The position numbers and the translations under genes are program-made. Shown here in pieces: positions 31,037 through 39,364 of a DNA stretch of 64,000 bases. Every line of letters begins with the position of its first letter. Position 1 is the first letter of the stretch. Under the pieces are notes generated by a model that was not told the origin of the DNA, did no database searches, and saw nothing but the letters and a program-made list of their open reading frames with translations. The stretch lies in contig NZ_CP023318.1 of assembly GCF_009497655.1 (NCBI RefSeq), forward strand, positions 1-64,000, given 5' to 3'. Source of the stretch: Priestia megaterium (GTDB lineage: Bacteria > Bacillota > Bacilli > Bacillales > Bacillaceae_H).

Positions 31037-31982
31037 TCATTGAAAGCTCCTGTTCAGTTTGTTTATTCCGGAGACGTGATGCCACAGGTTGAATGCTTTT
31101 ACCATTCTTCTTTAATTCGTCGTTCCAGTCTTTCGCTCCCTTTGGAATATCTGCTCTTATCAAATCAGCATTAACGATTTGGTTCATTTTGTCAATAAAT
31201 TCTTTTCCTCCTTGGTCATTATCGACAGCTAACACCATTTCTTTAATGCCTAACCCTTCTCTTCGAGCTTCAATATAAGACTGAGCAACGGTTTTAGGCT
31301 TTAATCCATTCATACTAATGAGTCGTGTGTTCTGCAATTGGTTTTCTTGTATACTCCAATAAGAAAGGAGATCAATGGGACTTTCAAAGAAATGAATCTT
31401 ATTTGGGCGACCAACATCAACTGAAAAGCCTGTATGTGGGTTATCGTTGGGTAAGACTTGTTTAAAGGAACCACGCTTATTACTTATCCAAGCTGTGCCT
31501 TGCCGATCTGCCCCAATTACCTTTCCTTTACCTCCATGTTCACGCCACTTAAACACCACATTATTCCGTTTGTCCTGGGCGATTAAATCTTTTTGAAGAA
31601 GCCAGTCAACTAACCGAGGATCTATTTTACGCTCTTTTATGAGATAATCTTTTACTTTGTTTTGATCCTTTACTTCTAACTCTTTTGGATAGCGAAAAGG
31701 CTCTTTTGATGGTGAAACCGATGGTTGCTCTTGCGACTGAGAAAGCTCTTTATAATCGCCTTTGTTGATATCTAATACGGCTTGTGGAAATGACATCCCA
31801 TAATACATTCGAGCGAAACTGATCGCTCCATACCCTGTTTCATTGCGACTGTTCCAAGCGTACATATTTCCTTTAATGAGTAAGCTATCATGTTCCGTAT
31901 GACGATAATACTTACCTTCTTTTACAAAGATTTCGCCTTTGGCTTCTAGATACGACAACAAATCAACATCGCGCGCTTTCAT
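31029..31982 (-). CDS. DUF3991/Toprim primase-like protein
   Basis: A 317-aa protein. The N-terminal part (MKARDVDLLSYLEAKG... YAWNSRNETGYGAISFARMYYGMSFPQAV) resembles the DUF3991/CHC2-like region of plasmid primases. The Toprim domain has IHFFESPIDLLSYWS (Glu) and MVLAVDNDQGGKEFIDKM (DxD-type). Plasmid primases of this type prime the complementary strand after transfer. ATG 31982 follows GAGGGGGAAATC. It overlaps the nuclease gene. The lack of a helicase domain suggests that a host helicase is used. Confidence 0.82.
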   Translation of the reverse strand: MKARDVDLLSYLEAKGEIFVKEGKYYRHTEHDSLLIKGNMYAWNSRNETGYGAISFARMYYGMSFPQAVLDINKGDYKELSQSQEQPSVSPSKEPFRYPKELEVKDQNKVKDYLIKERKIDPRLVDWLLQKDLIAQDKRNNVVFKWREHGGKGKVIGADRQGTAWISNKRGSFKQVLPNDNPHTGFSVDVGRPNKIHFFESPIDLLSYWSIQENQLQNTRLISMNGLKPKTVAQSYIEARREGLGIKEMVLAVDNDQGGKEFIDKMNQIVNADLIRADIPKGAKDWNDELKKNGKSIQPVASRLRNKQTEQELSMNG

Positions 31983-32105
31983 GATTTCCCCCTCATTGAC
32001 GTGTTTTCGTTCTCCCACCTAATCCCTCCTTCTCTTTCACCCTATGAAAAAAGAGGACTAAATATAATATTTAGCCCTCTTACCTTTTTCAAACTTTTGC
32101 CATTA

Positions 32106-33134
32106 TTAACGTTCTATTTCTTGTTGGTCTTTCTGTTTTTTTGAAGAAAATGCTCCATTATTCCGTGCAAAAAACTTGGTAAATCCATTTTGTGATTTCT
32201 CTTCTTTTTTCTGCTTGTCGTGATCCTTTTTCTCTGTGTCCAAAGCCTTTTCCAGCTTCGTTAACTTCTCACGTTGAGAATAAGTCAAATTCAGCTCTTT
32301 TAATTCCTGCAGCACTTCTTTTTTTAATTTGTATACCTTATCAAAGGAATGCTTTTGTTCAAACTCCTTCATTTTGGCCAAACGCTGCTCTTTCTCTTGA
32401 GGTGTTTCTTGCTTGAGCTGTTTTTCGACAGGATCCTTTTCTGATTCAGCTTCCTTTTTCACTTCTTTAGAAGAATCTTTTTCATCTGATATGCCTAATT
32501 GGGCCAACAAGCTTTGTTTAAATAGTTGCTTATACTGTGTTTCTTCACTAGGCTGCATAACTTCTAGTACTTCTTGTTTATAATCTTCTTGATATTGCTC
32601 CTTCTCTTGTGCCTGTTTTCGTGCTTGGAACTGATGAGAAAGTTCATTTTCCATTCCTTTCAATTGGTCAGGAGTGAACTGTTTTTCCTTTAAAGTACTG
32701 GATTTCAACATGACATAATCGTTTTCTACGTTCACACGGGCTAACATACTATCAATATCTTGAGGCTTTTCTTTTTCATGAGCTTGTAAAAACGTAAGGT
32801 AGCTTGTTTTGAGCTGCGTTTCTCGATCTTTCTCTAAAACAGGATTCACATCATGACTTCTCAAAAAATCAACTGTCGATTCACTTTTATAGGCTTGTTT
32901 TTGCCCTTTTTCATCCGTAGAAACAAGTAAAACCTGCGGTTTTTCCTCTCCTAGAGCTGATTGTGTTAAGTAAACAGCACCAGAAGGAATGTCTTGCAGC
33001 TGTTTCTCACTGATGTTCGCCCAATCTGCGTCGATTTTTTCATTTTGTGGGTGCTTCATAAACTTCTTTAATTCTCGTTTATCGGAAACAAGCGTTTTAA
33101 ATTGGTCATTTGAAAGAGATGTTACTTTTTGCAT
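32106..33134 (-). CDS. Coiled-coil protein of the transfer region, 342 aa
   Basis: It has an N-terminal globular part (SNDQFKTLVSDKRELKKFMKHP... LLVSTDEKGQKQAYKSESTV) and a long charged, Lys/Glu/Gln-rich helical remainder. The motif IDSMLARVNVENDYVMLKSSTLKEK... is echoed in the C-terminus of the adjacent ArdC protein (VDSILERVTAEETYYSTKTQAIK), so the two share a small module. ATG 33134 follows GGAGGA at seven bases. No family is recognised; it is probably a cytoplasmic partner of the mobilisation genes. Confidence 0.6.
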   Translation of the reverse strand: MQKVTSLSNDQFKTLVSDKRELKKFMKHPQNEKIDADWANISEKQLQDIPSGAVYLTQSALGEEKPQVLLVSTDEKGQKQAYKSESTVDFLRSHDVNPVLEKDRETQLKTSYLTFLQAHEKEKPQDIDSMLARVNVENDYVMLKSSTLKEKQFTPDQLKGMENELSHQFQARKQAQEKEQYQEDYKQEVLEVMQPSEETQYKQLFKQSLLAQLGISDEKDSSKEVKKEAESEKDPVEKQLKQETPQEKEQRLAKMKEFEQKHSFDKVYKLKKEVLQELKELNLTYSQREKLTKLEKALDTEKKDHDKQKKEEKSQNGFTKFFARNNGAFSSKKQKDQQEIER

Positions 33135-33194
33135 GATCGATTCCTCCATTTAATTCATATTTGGACACAAAAAAAAGAGAGCATGTACGCTCCC

Positions 33195-34547
33195 TCACCT
33201 TTCTAGCTCTGGTTCTTCTTTTTTTCGTTTAGCTGTACCTGTACGTTTTTGGAATTGCATGTGACTGCCCACTTCCATACGGTCTTGAAAAGTAAGAGAT
33301 TGTTCTTGAACTTGACCATGGGTGACCCCCTTTTCATTTCTCCTCATCGTTAAGTCAACCTGATGCTCAAGTTTTACGACTTCCTCCTTTGTCATCCAAC
33401 CATTTTTAATCGCTTGTGTTTTGGTTGAATAGTAGGTTTCTTCAGCCGTAACACGCTCTAGAATGCTGTCTACATTTTGTGCCGATTCTTCTCGTTGTTT
33501 TTGTCTATAATTTCCATACCCTTCTTTCATCTTCATATGCACATTATCAGAAGAAAGAGGCTCTGTTTGCTGCTGTTTTTCTTCGTTTTTTTCTGGTGAC
33601 TGATTTTTTTCCCGTTCTTTCACTAAGGTATCTTCGATTGTTTCAATAAAGCCAACGGACGTTTCATGAACTTCTTTTAAAAGCTTGTTTTTATCTTCAA
33701 AGGTCTTTCCTTTCGTCCAATTTGAGAGGTAATCCAAAGAGTAAGAACTGGTGTCGATTCCAAAATAAGAGGAAACCGTATAAGCTGTCATTTCTGCCTG
33801 AAACTCTTTTTCCGCAGCTGTATAGTTTAGATATGTGTCCTTTGTATGAAGTTTGGCATGCGTGAGTTCATGAAGCAGCGTTTTTGCATTTTGCTTTTCT
33901 GAATTACGAGGATTCAGTGCAACTTCTTTTGTTAATGTATAGGAAACCCCTTTTGCAGATCCTAGTTCTTCTTTAGGAGCAATGATAGAGATACCGTTCT
34001 TTTCCGCAATAGCTTCCATTCCTTTATAAAGTGCCTTGTAATCCTCTATAGTGCCTTCTAACCAACGATTCGGAAAGATCTTAGGTAAATCACTTGCTTT
34101 TGCGTTCGTTTGCGCCACATCGAAAACATGACCGACTGAAAAGTACAGTCGGCCTTGAGTAACTTCTTTTTTTCCATCTTGTATGAGTTTCTTTTCTTGT
34201 GGAGTGGCTTTATTAATCGATTTCCACTTTCCATTATCAGCTTTAAATTTAGGAACCGTTTTGTTTGGTACAAGAATCTTAATGCCCTTTTCCCCTTTAT
34301 TGACAGAGAACCCTTTGTCTTTCCAAAATTTAAATGATCCAACTGCTTGAGCACCAAAGAACTGTTCTTGAATAAGAGCTGTGTTCGACATGGAGTATTG
34401 ATAAAACTTACCCATAAAAGATAAATAATCTTTTAGTTCTTCGGCAGAATGAAAATGCTGCTCCACTTTCTTTTCCATCCCTTTCGTTAACTCTTCAACC
34501 TCTTTACGCTTATCCTCAACGGATTTTTTTGCATACGTTTTACTCAT
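33195..34547 (-). CDS. ArdC-type antirestriction protein with zincin domain
   Basis: A 450-aa protein. Residues 1-150 match the ArdC N-terminal ssDNA-binding domain (YSMSNTALIQEQFFGAQAVGSFKFWKDKGF--NKGEKGIKILVP). Residues 170-280 form a metallopeptidase-like domain with TLLHELTHAKLH and the distal Glu in EFQAEMTAYTVSSYFG. The last 150 residues are hydrophilic and include the IDSML/VDSIL-type module shared with the neighbour. ArdC proteins protect incoming plasmid DNA from restriction. It overlaps the upstream gene by 8 bases. Confidence 0.85.
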   Translation of the reverse strand: MSKTYAKKSVEDKRKEVEELTKGMEKKVEQHFHSAEELKDYLSFMGKFYQYSMSNTALIQEQFFGAQAVGSFKFWKDKGFSVNKGEKGIKILVPNKTVPKFKADNGKWKSINKATPQEKKLIQDGKKEVTQGRLYFSVGHVFDVAQTNAKASDLPKIFPNRWLEGTIEDYKALYKGMEAIAEKNGISIIAPKEELGSAKGVSYTLTKEVALNPRNSEKQNAKTLLHELTHAKLHTKDTYLNYTAAEKEFQAEMTAYTVSSYFGIDTSSYSLDYLSNWTKGKTFEDKNKLLKEVHETSVGFIETIEDTLVKEREKNQSPEKNEEKQQQTEPLSSDNVHMKMKEGYGNYRQKQREESAQNVDSILERVTAEETYYSTKTQAIKNGWMTKEEVVKLEHQVDLTMRRNEKGVTHGQVQEQSLTFQDRMEVGSHMQFQKRTGTAKRKKEEPELER

Positions 34548-34815
34548 TGTTCTCCTCCTCTTCTTGATAGGAGATCCCCTTAAGCTCTTCTAATTCTTGT
34601 TCATACCAAGGTTCTTCTAAATCCACAAAAAGCTTCTGCGTTTTAATATTCATGGGCACCAACATATTCTCTTGATGCACCACATATTGATGAAACTCCT
34701 TCGCTTCTTCTGGACTTAAATTCACCTCTACTTCTTTGTCTTGATACTGTACAATCGCATGATCCTCCCCTACAGCTTTAATCGAAGCTAACACTAAATC
34801 TTTGTTAAAAAACAT
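34540..34815 (-). CDS. Acidic protein, 91 aa
   Basis: A small beta-rich first half (VLASIKAVGEDHAIVQYQDKEVEVNL) and a very acidic C-terminus (EEEENNE). ATG 34815 is chosen because GGAGG lies seven bases upstream. It overlaps the ArdC gene by 8 bases, so they are coupled. No family is recognised; similar small acidic proteins accompany ArdC in Gram-positive plasmids by context only. Confidence 0.55.
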   Translation of the reverse strand: MFFNKDLVLASIKAVGEDHAIVQYQDKEVEVNLSPEEAKEFHQYVVHQENMLVPMNIKTQKLFVDLEEPWYEQELEELKGISYQEEEENNE

Positions 34816-34861
34816 ATTCATTCCTCCTCTGAATTTTTAAATCTATCTTTATATAAATCCA

Positions 34862-35299
34862 TCAATGAGATGGTTGTTTCCCTCTTGATTCTTCTGCATC
34901 AACCTTCTTTTGACGTTGATGAGCAATCCGATTTTCGACAACTTCTCTCGCAATTCGTGTACTATCCATTTCCCTCATACTTGTCGTCATAAGTCCTTTA
35001 AAACCATGATGAGCAAATAATCCATTCATATACTCAATTAAAATTTGTGTGTTTTTATCCGCACTGTTTGCGCCAAGACGAATCTTTTTTAGTTCTTCTT
35101 TAATGACATCATGCAGGCTATTGCTGACGACTTCAGAAATATATTTCAATGACCATTCTTGCTCTTGAATCTTTCTATATTTCTCACAAATATCAATAAT
35201 CGCTTCTGAAGCAAAACGAAGTTTATGTTGCTTCATATACTCTTGAATGTATGCCTCTGTTTCTTCATCCACTGTCACCTTATGTCTGTATTTCTCCAT
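34862..35299 (-). CDS. RHH-like mobilisation accessory protein, 145 aa
   Basis: The N-terminus (KYRHKVTVDEETEAYIQEYMKQHKLRFASEAIIDICEKY) has the strand-helix-helix pattern of ribbon-helix-helix proteins and is similar to the start of the 117-aa protein at 36495 (KVSLPPEVKKYIQSYMKEHHLSFTGDAISRICQEHE). The rest is helical. ATG 35299 follows AAAGGGG. It directly follows the relaxase gene, suggesting a relaxosome auxiliary that binds oriT. Confidence 0.65.
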   Translation of the reverse strand: MEKYRHKVTVDEETEAYIQEYMKQHKLRFASEAIIDICEKYRKIQEQEWSLKYISEVVSNSLHDVIKEELKKIRLGANSADKNTQILIEYMNGLFAHHGFKGLMTTSMREMDSTRIAREVVENRIAHQRQKKVDAEESRGKQPSH

Positions 35300-35301
35300 T
35301 T

Positions 35302-36498
35302 TTAATAACCCCTTTCGACTTCACGATTTTGTTCAATATCTTTTTGTAAACGCTCATAATATTGTTGATTTTTCCAGCTTTCATATTCTGATTTAAAAGC
35401 ACGTTCCATTTTCTTTAGAGAAACGTGTACAGGTAGATGGTTAGCTGAATAGGACTTTTGCTTTGCGCCAGAAGAAGAAGCTATTGCTTTTTTGATATGT
35501 GTTTGTTTTCGATCATACTCACGCATTTCACTTAAAAAAGCATTGCCCATTCGCTTATATAATTCATCTGTTTTGCTTTGCTTATAATGTTCATACCGTT
35601 TCTTATCAAACGTTCCTTCGCCGTATGCCTTCCTTAACACCTCTACCTCTTGATCCAATTTCTTATTGAACTGTTCAAACTCTTTTGCATGATACTTTTG
35701 AATATATTTTGCACTTAATGTATCAATAGAGGATCTTAAAGGTTGCAACGTGTTATAACTGTATTGCCATTGTCTCTTATCTTCTGGAAGATGATTATAG
35801 ATGTGCAAAAAGAGTGGTTTAAGCTCTCGATTTCTCCATTTAAAAGAGGAATCCTGTTTCTTGCTTCCTACCATGTTTTTGCGGATTAAATCATTTATTT
35901 CTTTTTGTTCCTGACCACGTTCAAGAATCTGACTCACCACTTTTGATTTCATGGCATCTAACGTTTTAGGTTTTCTTTTGCCTCGATCACGTGTAGGGTG
36001 AGGTTCTACTGTCGCAACATGAATATGAATGTTGTCGGTATTGTAGTGTATGGCAGCTGACCAAATAGCTGACTGATCTAACCTTTCCCTTTTAAGCATT
36101 TCCTTCATGGACTGACGGGTAATCTCCATTAATTTTTTCTCATCCACTGTATGAGTATGAGCGTCATATAAACCATTTTCTTGGAGCCAAGGGTTATGAA
36201 ATGTAATAACATCTTGCCACATGATACTGTTATTTTTTTGTGCTGTTTCAAATAAACCTTTCAATTCTTTTTTCTCATCTTCATTTAACTGATTTGAGTG
36301 CTCTGTAAATAAAGAGGACGTCTTATCAGGGTTATTCATATAGTCTTGATAAAGAGAAAATAGTTTTTCCTGCGCTTCTTGATCTTTCTTCGCATCGTCA
36401 CGATCAACATACTCCACGTACTCTTGAAATGCTTTCTTATCAGACGTAACAAATTTCGTTTTAAGAACGACTCCTGGTGTAACAGAGGACTGATTCAT
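35302..36498 (-). CDS. MobP2/MOBL-type relaxase
   Basis: A 398-aa protein. The catalytic features are IWSAAIHYNTDNIHIHVATVEP (His-rich metal site HIHVA, about residues 155-170), an N-terminal KFVTSDKKAFQEYVEYVDRDDAKK, and ITFHNPWLQENGLYD. This matches relaxases of the pLS20 type (MOBL; MobP2 in annotation), which nick oriT and stay bound to the 5' end. ATG 36498 overlaps the previous stop as ATGA. RHH-like genes lie on both sides and an oriT candidate is about 700 bp upstream. Confidence 0.88.
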   Translation of the reverse strand: MNQSSVTPGVVLKTKFVTSDKKAFQEYVEYVDRDDAKKDQEAQEKLFSLYQDYMNNPDKTSSLFTEHSNQLNEDEKKELKGLFETAQKNNSIMWQDVITFHNPWLQENGLYDAHTHTVDEKKLMEITRQSMKEMLKRERLDQSAIWSAAIHYNTDNIHIHVATVEPHPTRDRGKRKPKTLDAMKSKVVSQILERGQEQKEINDLIRKNMVGSKKQDSSFKWRNRELKPLFLHIYNHLPEDKRQWQYSYNTLQPLRSSIDTLSAKYIQKYHAKEFEQFNKKLDQEVEVLRKAYGEGTFDKKRYEHYKQSKTDELYKRMGNAFLSEMREYDRKQTHIKKAIASSSGAKQKSYSANHLPVHVSLKKMERAFKSEYESWKNQQYYERLQKDIEQNREVERGY

Positions 36499-36848
36499 TT
36501 TTCATATCCCTCCAATAGAGAAGCGAAAAGCTCACCCCGTTTTGCTATGCTATAATCCTCAACTTCTTTTAAACTGTTCCTCGTAGATCGTTCAATATTT
36601 TGCTCCATATATAGCAACTCTTTTTTAATATGAAGTCGTTCCTTCTGTAAAAGATCCTCTATATGTTGAGTAACATCTTTTACGATCTTTTTTATTGAAC
36701 TATCCTTTCTCTTTTGCGCTTCTTCATGCTCCTGACAGATACGAGAAATCGCATCACCTGTAAATGACAAGTGATGTTCTTTCATATAAGATTGGATATA
36801 TTTTTTCACTTCAGGTGGTAACGATACTTTCATACGCTCTTTCATCAT
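36495..36848 (-). CDS. RHH-like relaxosome accessory protein, 117 aa
   Basis: An N-terminal MKVSLPPEVKKYIQSYMKEHHLSFTGDAISRI, a ribbon-helix-helix pattern, followed by a long charged coiled coil. It is paralogous in its first 40 residues to the 145-aa protein at 34862. Its ATG pair lies 12 bases after GGAGG and overlaps the stop of the RHH gene upstream; its own stop overlaps the relaxase start (ATGA). Likely function: binding near oriT and recruiting the relaxase. Confidence 0.65.
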   Translation of the reverse strand: MMKERMKVSLPPEVKKYIQSYMKEHHLSFTGDAISRICQEHEEAQKRKDSSIKKIVKDVTQHIEDLLQKERLHIKKELLYMEQNIERSTRNSLKEVEDYSIAKRGELFASLLEGYEK

Positions 36849-37105
36849 AACGGTTCATCTCCTCCCATCAATTCATGCATGATGTCATTCATATTTTCCA
36901 TTGTTGTTGAGCACTGACCCATCATTTGAAGAACTTTCTCTAGCATGTTTTCAAGCTGTAATTCTCTGTTGGTTTGTTCATGAAAAAAAGCCAGCGTTTC
37001 AAGCTGACCTTTTAAAAATTCCTGACGAGAAATCTTTTTTTCTTTTGCCTTTTCATCAATCTTTTTGATTGCAGTTGCACTTACATTTCGTATGATTATA
37101 TCCAC
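36845..37105 (-). CDS. Ribbon-helix-helix protein next to oriT
   Basis: An 86-aa protein: MDIIIRNVSATAIKKIDEKAKEKKISRQEFLKGQLETLA is a classic RHH (MetJ/Arc-like) domain, and the C-terminus is a helix rich in Met (EKVLQMMGQCSTTMENMNDIMHELMGG). GTG 37105 is chosen because AAAGGA lies nine bases upstream and it begins exactly at the RHH strand; longer in-frame starts reach into the oriT region. It is the first gene after the direct-repeat array and is its best candidate binder. Confidence 0.75.
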   Translation of the reverse strand: MDIIIRNVSATAIKKIDEKAKEKKISRQEFLKGQLETLAFFHEQTNRELQLENMLEKVLQMMGQCSTTMENMNDIMHELMGGDEPL

Positions 37106-37172
37106 TACATTCGTTCCTTTCCTGTAATTTGTGGTTCTCCACTGAAACAGAGAGAAGAGCATAAGGGGTTTT

Positions 37173-37280
37173 TGCTATCACAGGGTGTGATAGGCTAGGC
37201 AAAGCCTAGCAAAACCGTGATAGCACGGAAACCATCAAAGTGGCGACTCTCTGGCGACACATTGGCGAGTCAGTGGCGAT
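37173..37280. other. Candidate origin of transfer (oriT)
   Basis: Nested dyads: TGCTATCAC (37173-37181) pairs with GTGATAGCA (37217-37225) and, alternatively, CTATCAC with the nearer GTGATAG (37187-37193); GCTAGGC-AAA-GCCTAGC (37194-37210) sits in the centre. Then four direct repeats TGGCGA(C/G/T) start at 37241, 37252, 37263 and 37274, exactly 11 bp apart. The region is non-coding, GC-richer than its surroundings and lies between T4SS genes and the RHH/relaxase operon, as expected for oriT with auxiliary-protein sites. Confidence 0.7.
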
Positions 37281-37290
37281 ACCTCCTTTT

Positions 37291-38178
37291 TCACTTCATG
37301 GCTAAATCTTGTTGCTTTTCATTCAATTTTTGAAGCTTTTCTTGTAAACTTTTTTGTTCACCTTTATAGAGCTGAATGCTTGCATCACTCGATTGAATGG
37401 CATCCTTTTTCATTGCAATTTTTGATTCTGTATCGGCTTTTTCCTCCTGTACTTGGTACTTCATATCACGTTGTAATTCATTCATTTCTTGTTGTGTTTG
37501 ACGCTTATGTTTGGCTTCTACTGTGATCGCTTTTTCATAGTTTTTCATTTTCTTTTTAACAAACTGTTTCTCTAAATCATTGACCAAAAGCGCATATTCT
37601 TGTTTGCTTTTGGTTCCTTTTCCTACTTCACTTTTCGTTTTTCGTTGGTCAGAATAGAGCGTTGTAATTAACGCATGAGCATCTATTTCCTCTGTTGAAT
37701 CTGTTTCTGAATCACTTGTTACGTCATCCACATTGACCGTTTCTTTTTCTTCATTTTCTTGATACAGATCAAAGGCAAGTGCTTCCCAATTTGAAGATAA
37801 ATCGCTGATTCTTACCACATAATAACCATCATCTTCATACAATAACTGAACAGGTAATTTGATGTTGGGATTCGCTTTTTCTTGTGCCACAAAGCTTACT
37901 TCTCCTTCATCTGTTTGATCCATTTTGATCACCATATCCAGTGAGCCATTAACCGGATGATACACACGATTTTCAATGGTTACGGTTCCTGTTATGTTAG
38001 AAGAAACCGCCTCATAGGTTTTGGTATGATACAAAGGATCTTCCGTTTTTAAATAGAATTTTGATGTCAGTAAGGATAAAAAACCGATAAAGAAAAAGAT
38101 CAACACGGCTGTATACTTCCATGACCGATTGCGATTTAAATTAAATCGATAATCTTCAAATTGCTTCTTCAATACCAT
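37291..38178 (-). CDS. Transfer-region membrane protein with coiled coil
   Basis: About 295 aa: one membrane helix at about residues 20-40 (YTAVLIFFFIGFLSLLTSKF), then an extracellular beta-rich domain (TGTVTIENRVYHPVNGSLDMVIKM) and a long Lys/Gln-rich coiled coil to the end. ATG 38178 is chosen over GTG 38187, both near AGGTGGAG. It overlaps or abuts the 193-aa gene upstream. No family is recognised; its position next to the T4SS genes suggests an envelope component. Confidence 0.6.
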   Translation of the reverse strand: MVLKKQFEDYRFNLNRNRSWKYTAVLIFFFIGFLSLLTSKFYLKTEDPLYHTKTYEAVSSNITGTVTIENRVYHPVNGSLDMVIKMDQTDEGEVSFVAQEKANPNIKLPVQLLYEDDGYYVVRISDLSSNWEALAFDLYQENEEKETVNVDDVTSDSETDSTEEIDAHALITTLYSDQRKTKSEVGKGTKSKQEYALLVNDLEKQFVKKKMKNYEKAITVEAKHKRQTQQEMNELQRDMKYQVQEEKADTESKIAMKKDAIQSSDASIQLYKGEQKSLQEKLQKLNEKQQDLAMK

Positions 38179-38188
38179 CTGCTCCACC

Positions 38189-38770
38189 TCATTTCATGAT
38201 TTCTGTTTTCAATTCTTCGATACTATAAACCACCCATTTATTCTCTTCTTTCCGTAGAGAAACTTTAATAATGTCATGCGTTTGATCGTCGACATTCTCA
38301 TCTTTTATGACAAGATGATTCGTAAATTCAGCAATGACTTCGACCTCTTCTTGCCCTCCATCATATTGTTGTACATAAAGCTGTACATCGTTTGGAACTG
38401 AAGTGTAACTATCTCCATATACGAACTTTTCAGAAGGATAAAATTGCTCATAAAGCTCTTTGTCCATGATGGATTTTGCAACCTTCTTTCGTTCCTCAAA
38501 TCCTTCTTTTTCACGATGATAAGACACATCGATGAATTGATGAACCGTATTCAAGTAATCTCGTTTTTGTTGTTCTTGGGCAGAAGGGCGAACCTCACTT
38601 AGTTGTTTTTTTAACTCTTTATTTTCTTCTTGTAAGCTTTCATTCGTGACTTGAATTTGTTTCGAAGCTGTTGTGTTGGAGATATTGTGGTTCAGGTAAA
38701 TGTTGAAAATGGTTACGCCTGCCACCACAACGGCAAGTGCTCCAAATAGTAGTGCTGCTTTATTTTTCAT
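38189..38770 (-). CDS. Signal-anchored transfer protein (NTF2-like candidate), 193 aa
   Basis: An N-terminal membrane helix (about residues 5-25), a short coiled coil (ESLQEENKELKKQLSEV), then a domain ending in VEVIAEFTNHLVIKDENVD... IKVSLRKEENKWVVYSIEEL, which looks like the NTF2-like domains of Gram-positive T4SS proteins (TcpC/VirB8 group). ATG 38770 follows AAAAGGAGAAAAGGCG. It is probably the VirB8-like channel scaffold; this is inferred from layout and position. Confidence 0.6.
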   Translation of the reverse strand: MKNKAALLFGALAVVVAGVTIFNIYLNHNISNTTASKQIQVTNESLQEENKELKKQLSEVRPSAQEQQKRDYLNTVHQFIDVSYHREKEGFEERKKVAKSIMDKELYEQFYPSEKFVYGDSYTSVPNDVQLYVQQYDGGQEEVEVIAEFTNHLVIKDENVDDQTHDIIKVSLRKEENKWVVYSIEELKTEIMK

Positions 38771-38784
38771 CGCCTTTTCTCCTT

Positions 38785-39256
38785 TTAAAATCGTTTTACT
38801 CTTCCATTGAATCGTTCACCAAAATACGTTCCTTTTGCCATACTTGCGATGGCTACACCTGTTTTTCCTTGGCAGCCTAAAAACTGATTATTGCCAACGT
38901 ATATCCCAACGTGACCGTCTATCTTATAGGTGTCAAAAAACACCACATCCCCAGGCTTCATGTCTTTTGGATTAATTGCTTGCCCTTGTGTTTTGAGTGT
39001 ATCGGTTGTTACACCCGACATTGGACCAACATTCATTCCTACCTGTTCGAATGCCCATCTGACAAAACTTGAACAATCAAAACGTCCTGCGTTAATATCA
39101 GATTGAGAGCGTCCACCACCAAATACATAGCGTGTTTTACCAATCAACGTTTTGCCTGCGTCAATAACTTTCACACCCGATTTACCGCCACTTCCACCAC
39201 TCGCAGGAGCAGCCGGTTTTCCGTCAGCTGTGATCGTTCCCGTATAATATTTTAAA
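38785..39256 (-). CDS. 3' exon: NlpC/P60 domain of the split peptidoglycan hydrolase
   Basis: The reading frame from the intron junction gives LKYYTGTITADGKPAAPASGG (a linker) and then an NlpC/P60 domain: KTRYVFGGGRSQSDINAGRFDCSSFVRWAF (catalytic Cys in DCSS), GDVVFFDTYKIDGHVGIYVG (catalytic His), and a third polar residue near the end. This is the C-terminal half of a two-domain enzyme like CwlT of ICEBs1. The N-terminal half is at 42043-42683. A GTG at 39174 could start the domain alone, but it would lack a signal anchor. Confidence 0.8.
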
Positions 39257-39311
39257 GTGGGTCGAAGAGAGGCGAGTTGTCATAAGACACTTTTCCTCTC
39301 AGCTCCCGTAA

Positions 39312-39345
39312 GAACCGTACGAGCATGTTTCCATGCATACGGCTC
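39312..39345 (-). ncRNA. Group II intron domain V
   Basis: On the minus strand GAGCCGTATGC and GCTCGTACGGTTC form the 34-nt catalytic hairpin with a GAAA tetraloop and the AGC/CGT-type bulge positions expected of domain V. Confidence 0.88.
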
Positions 39346-39364
39346 CCGACTAAAACCTAAATTA

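Noticed and set aside
37173-37225. oriT dyads as a terminator
   Set aside because: No T run follows on either strand, and the alternative nested pairing plus phased repeats fits oriT better.
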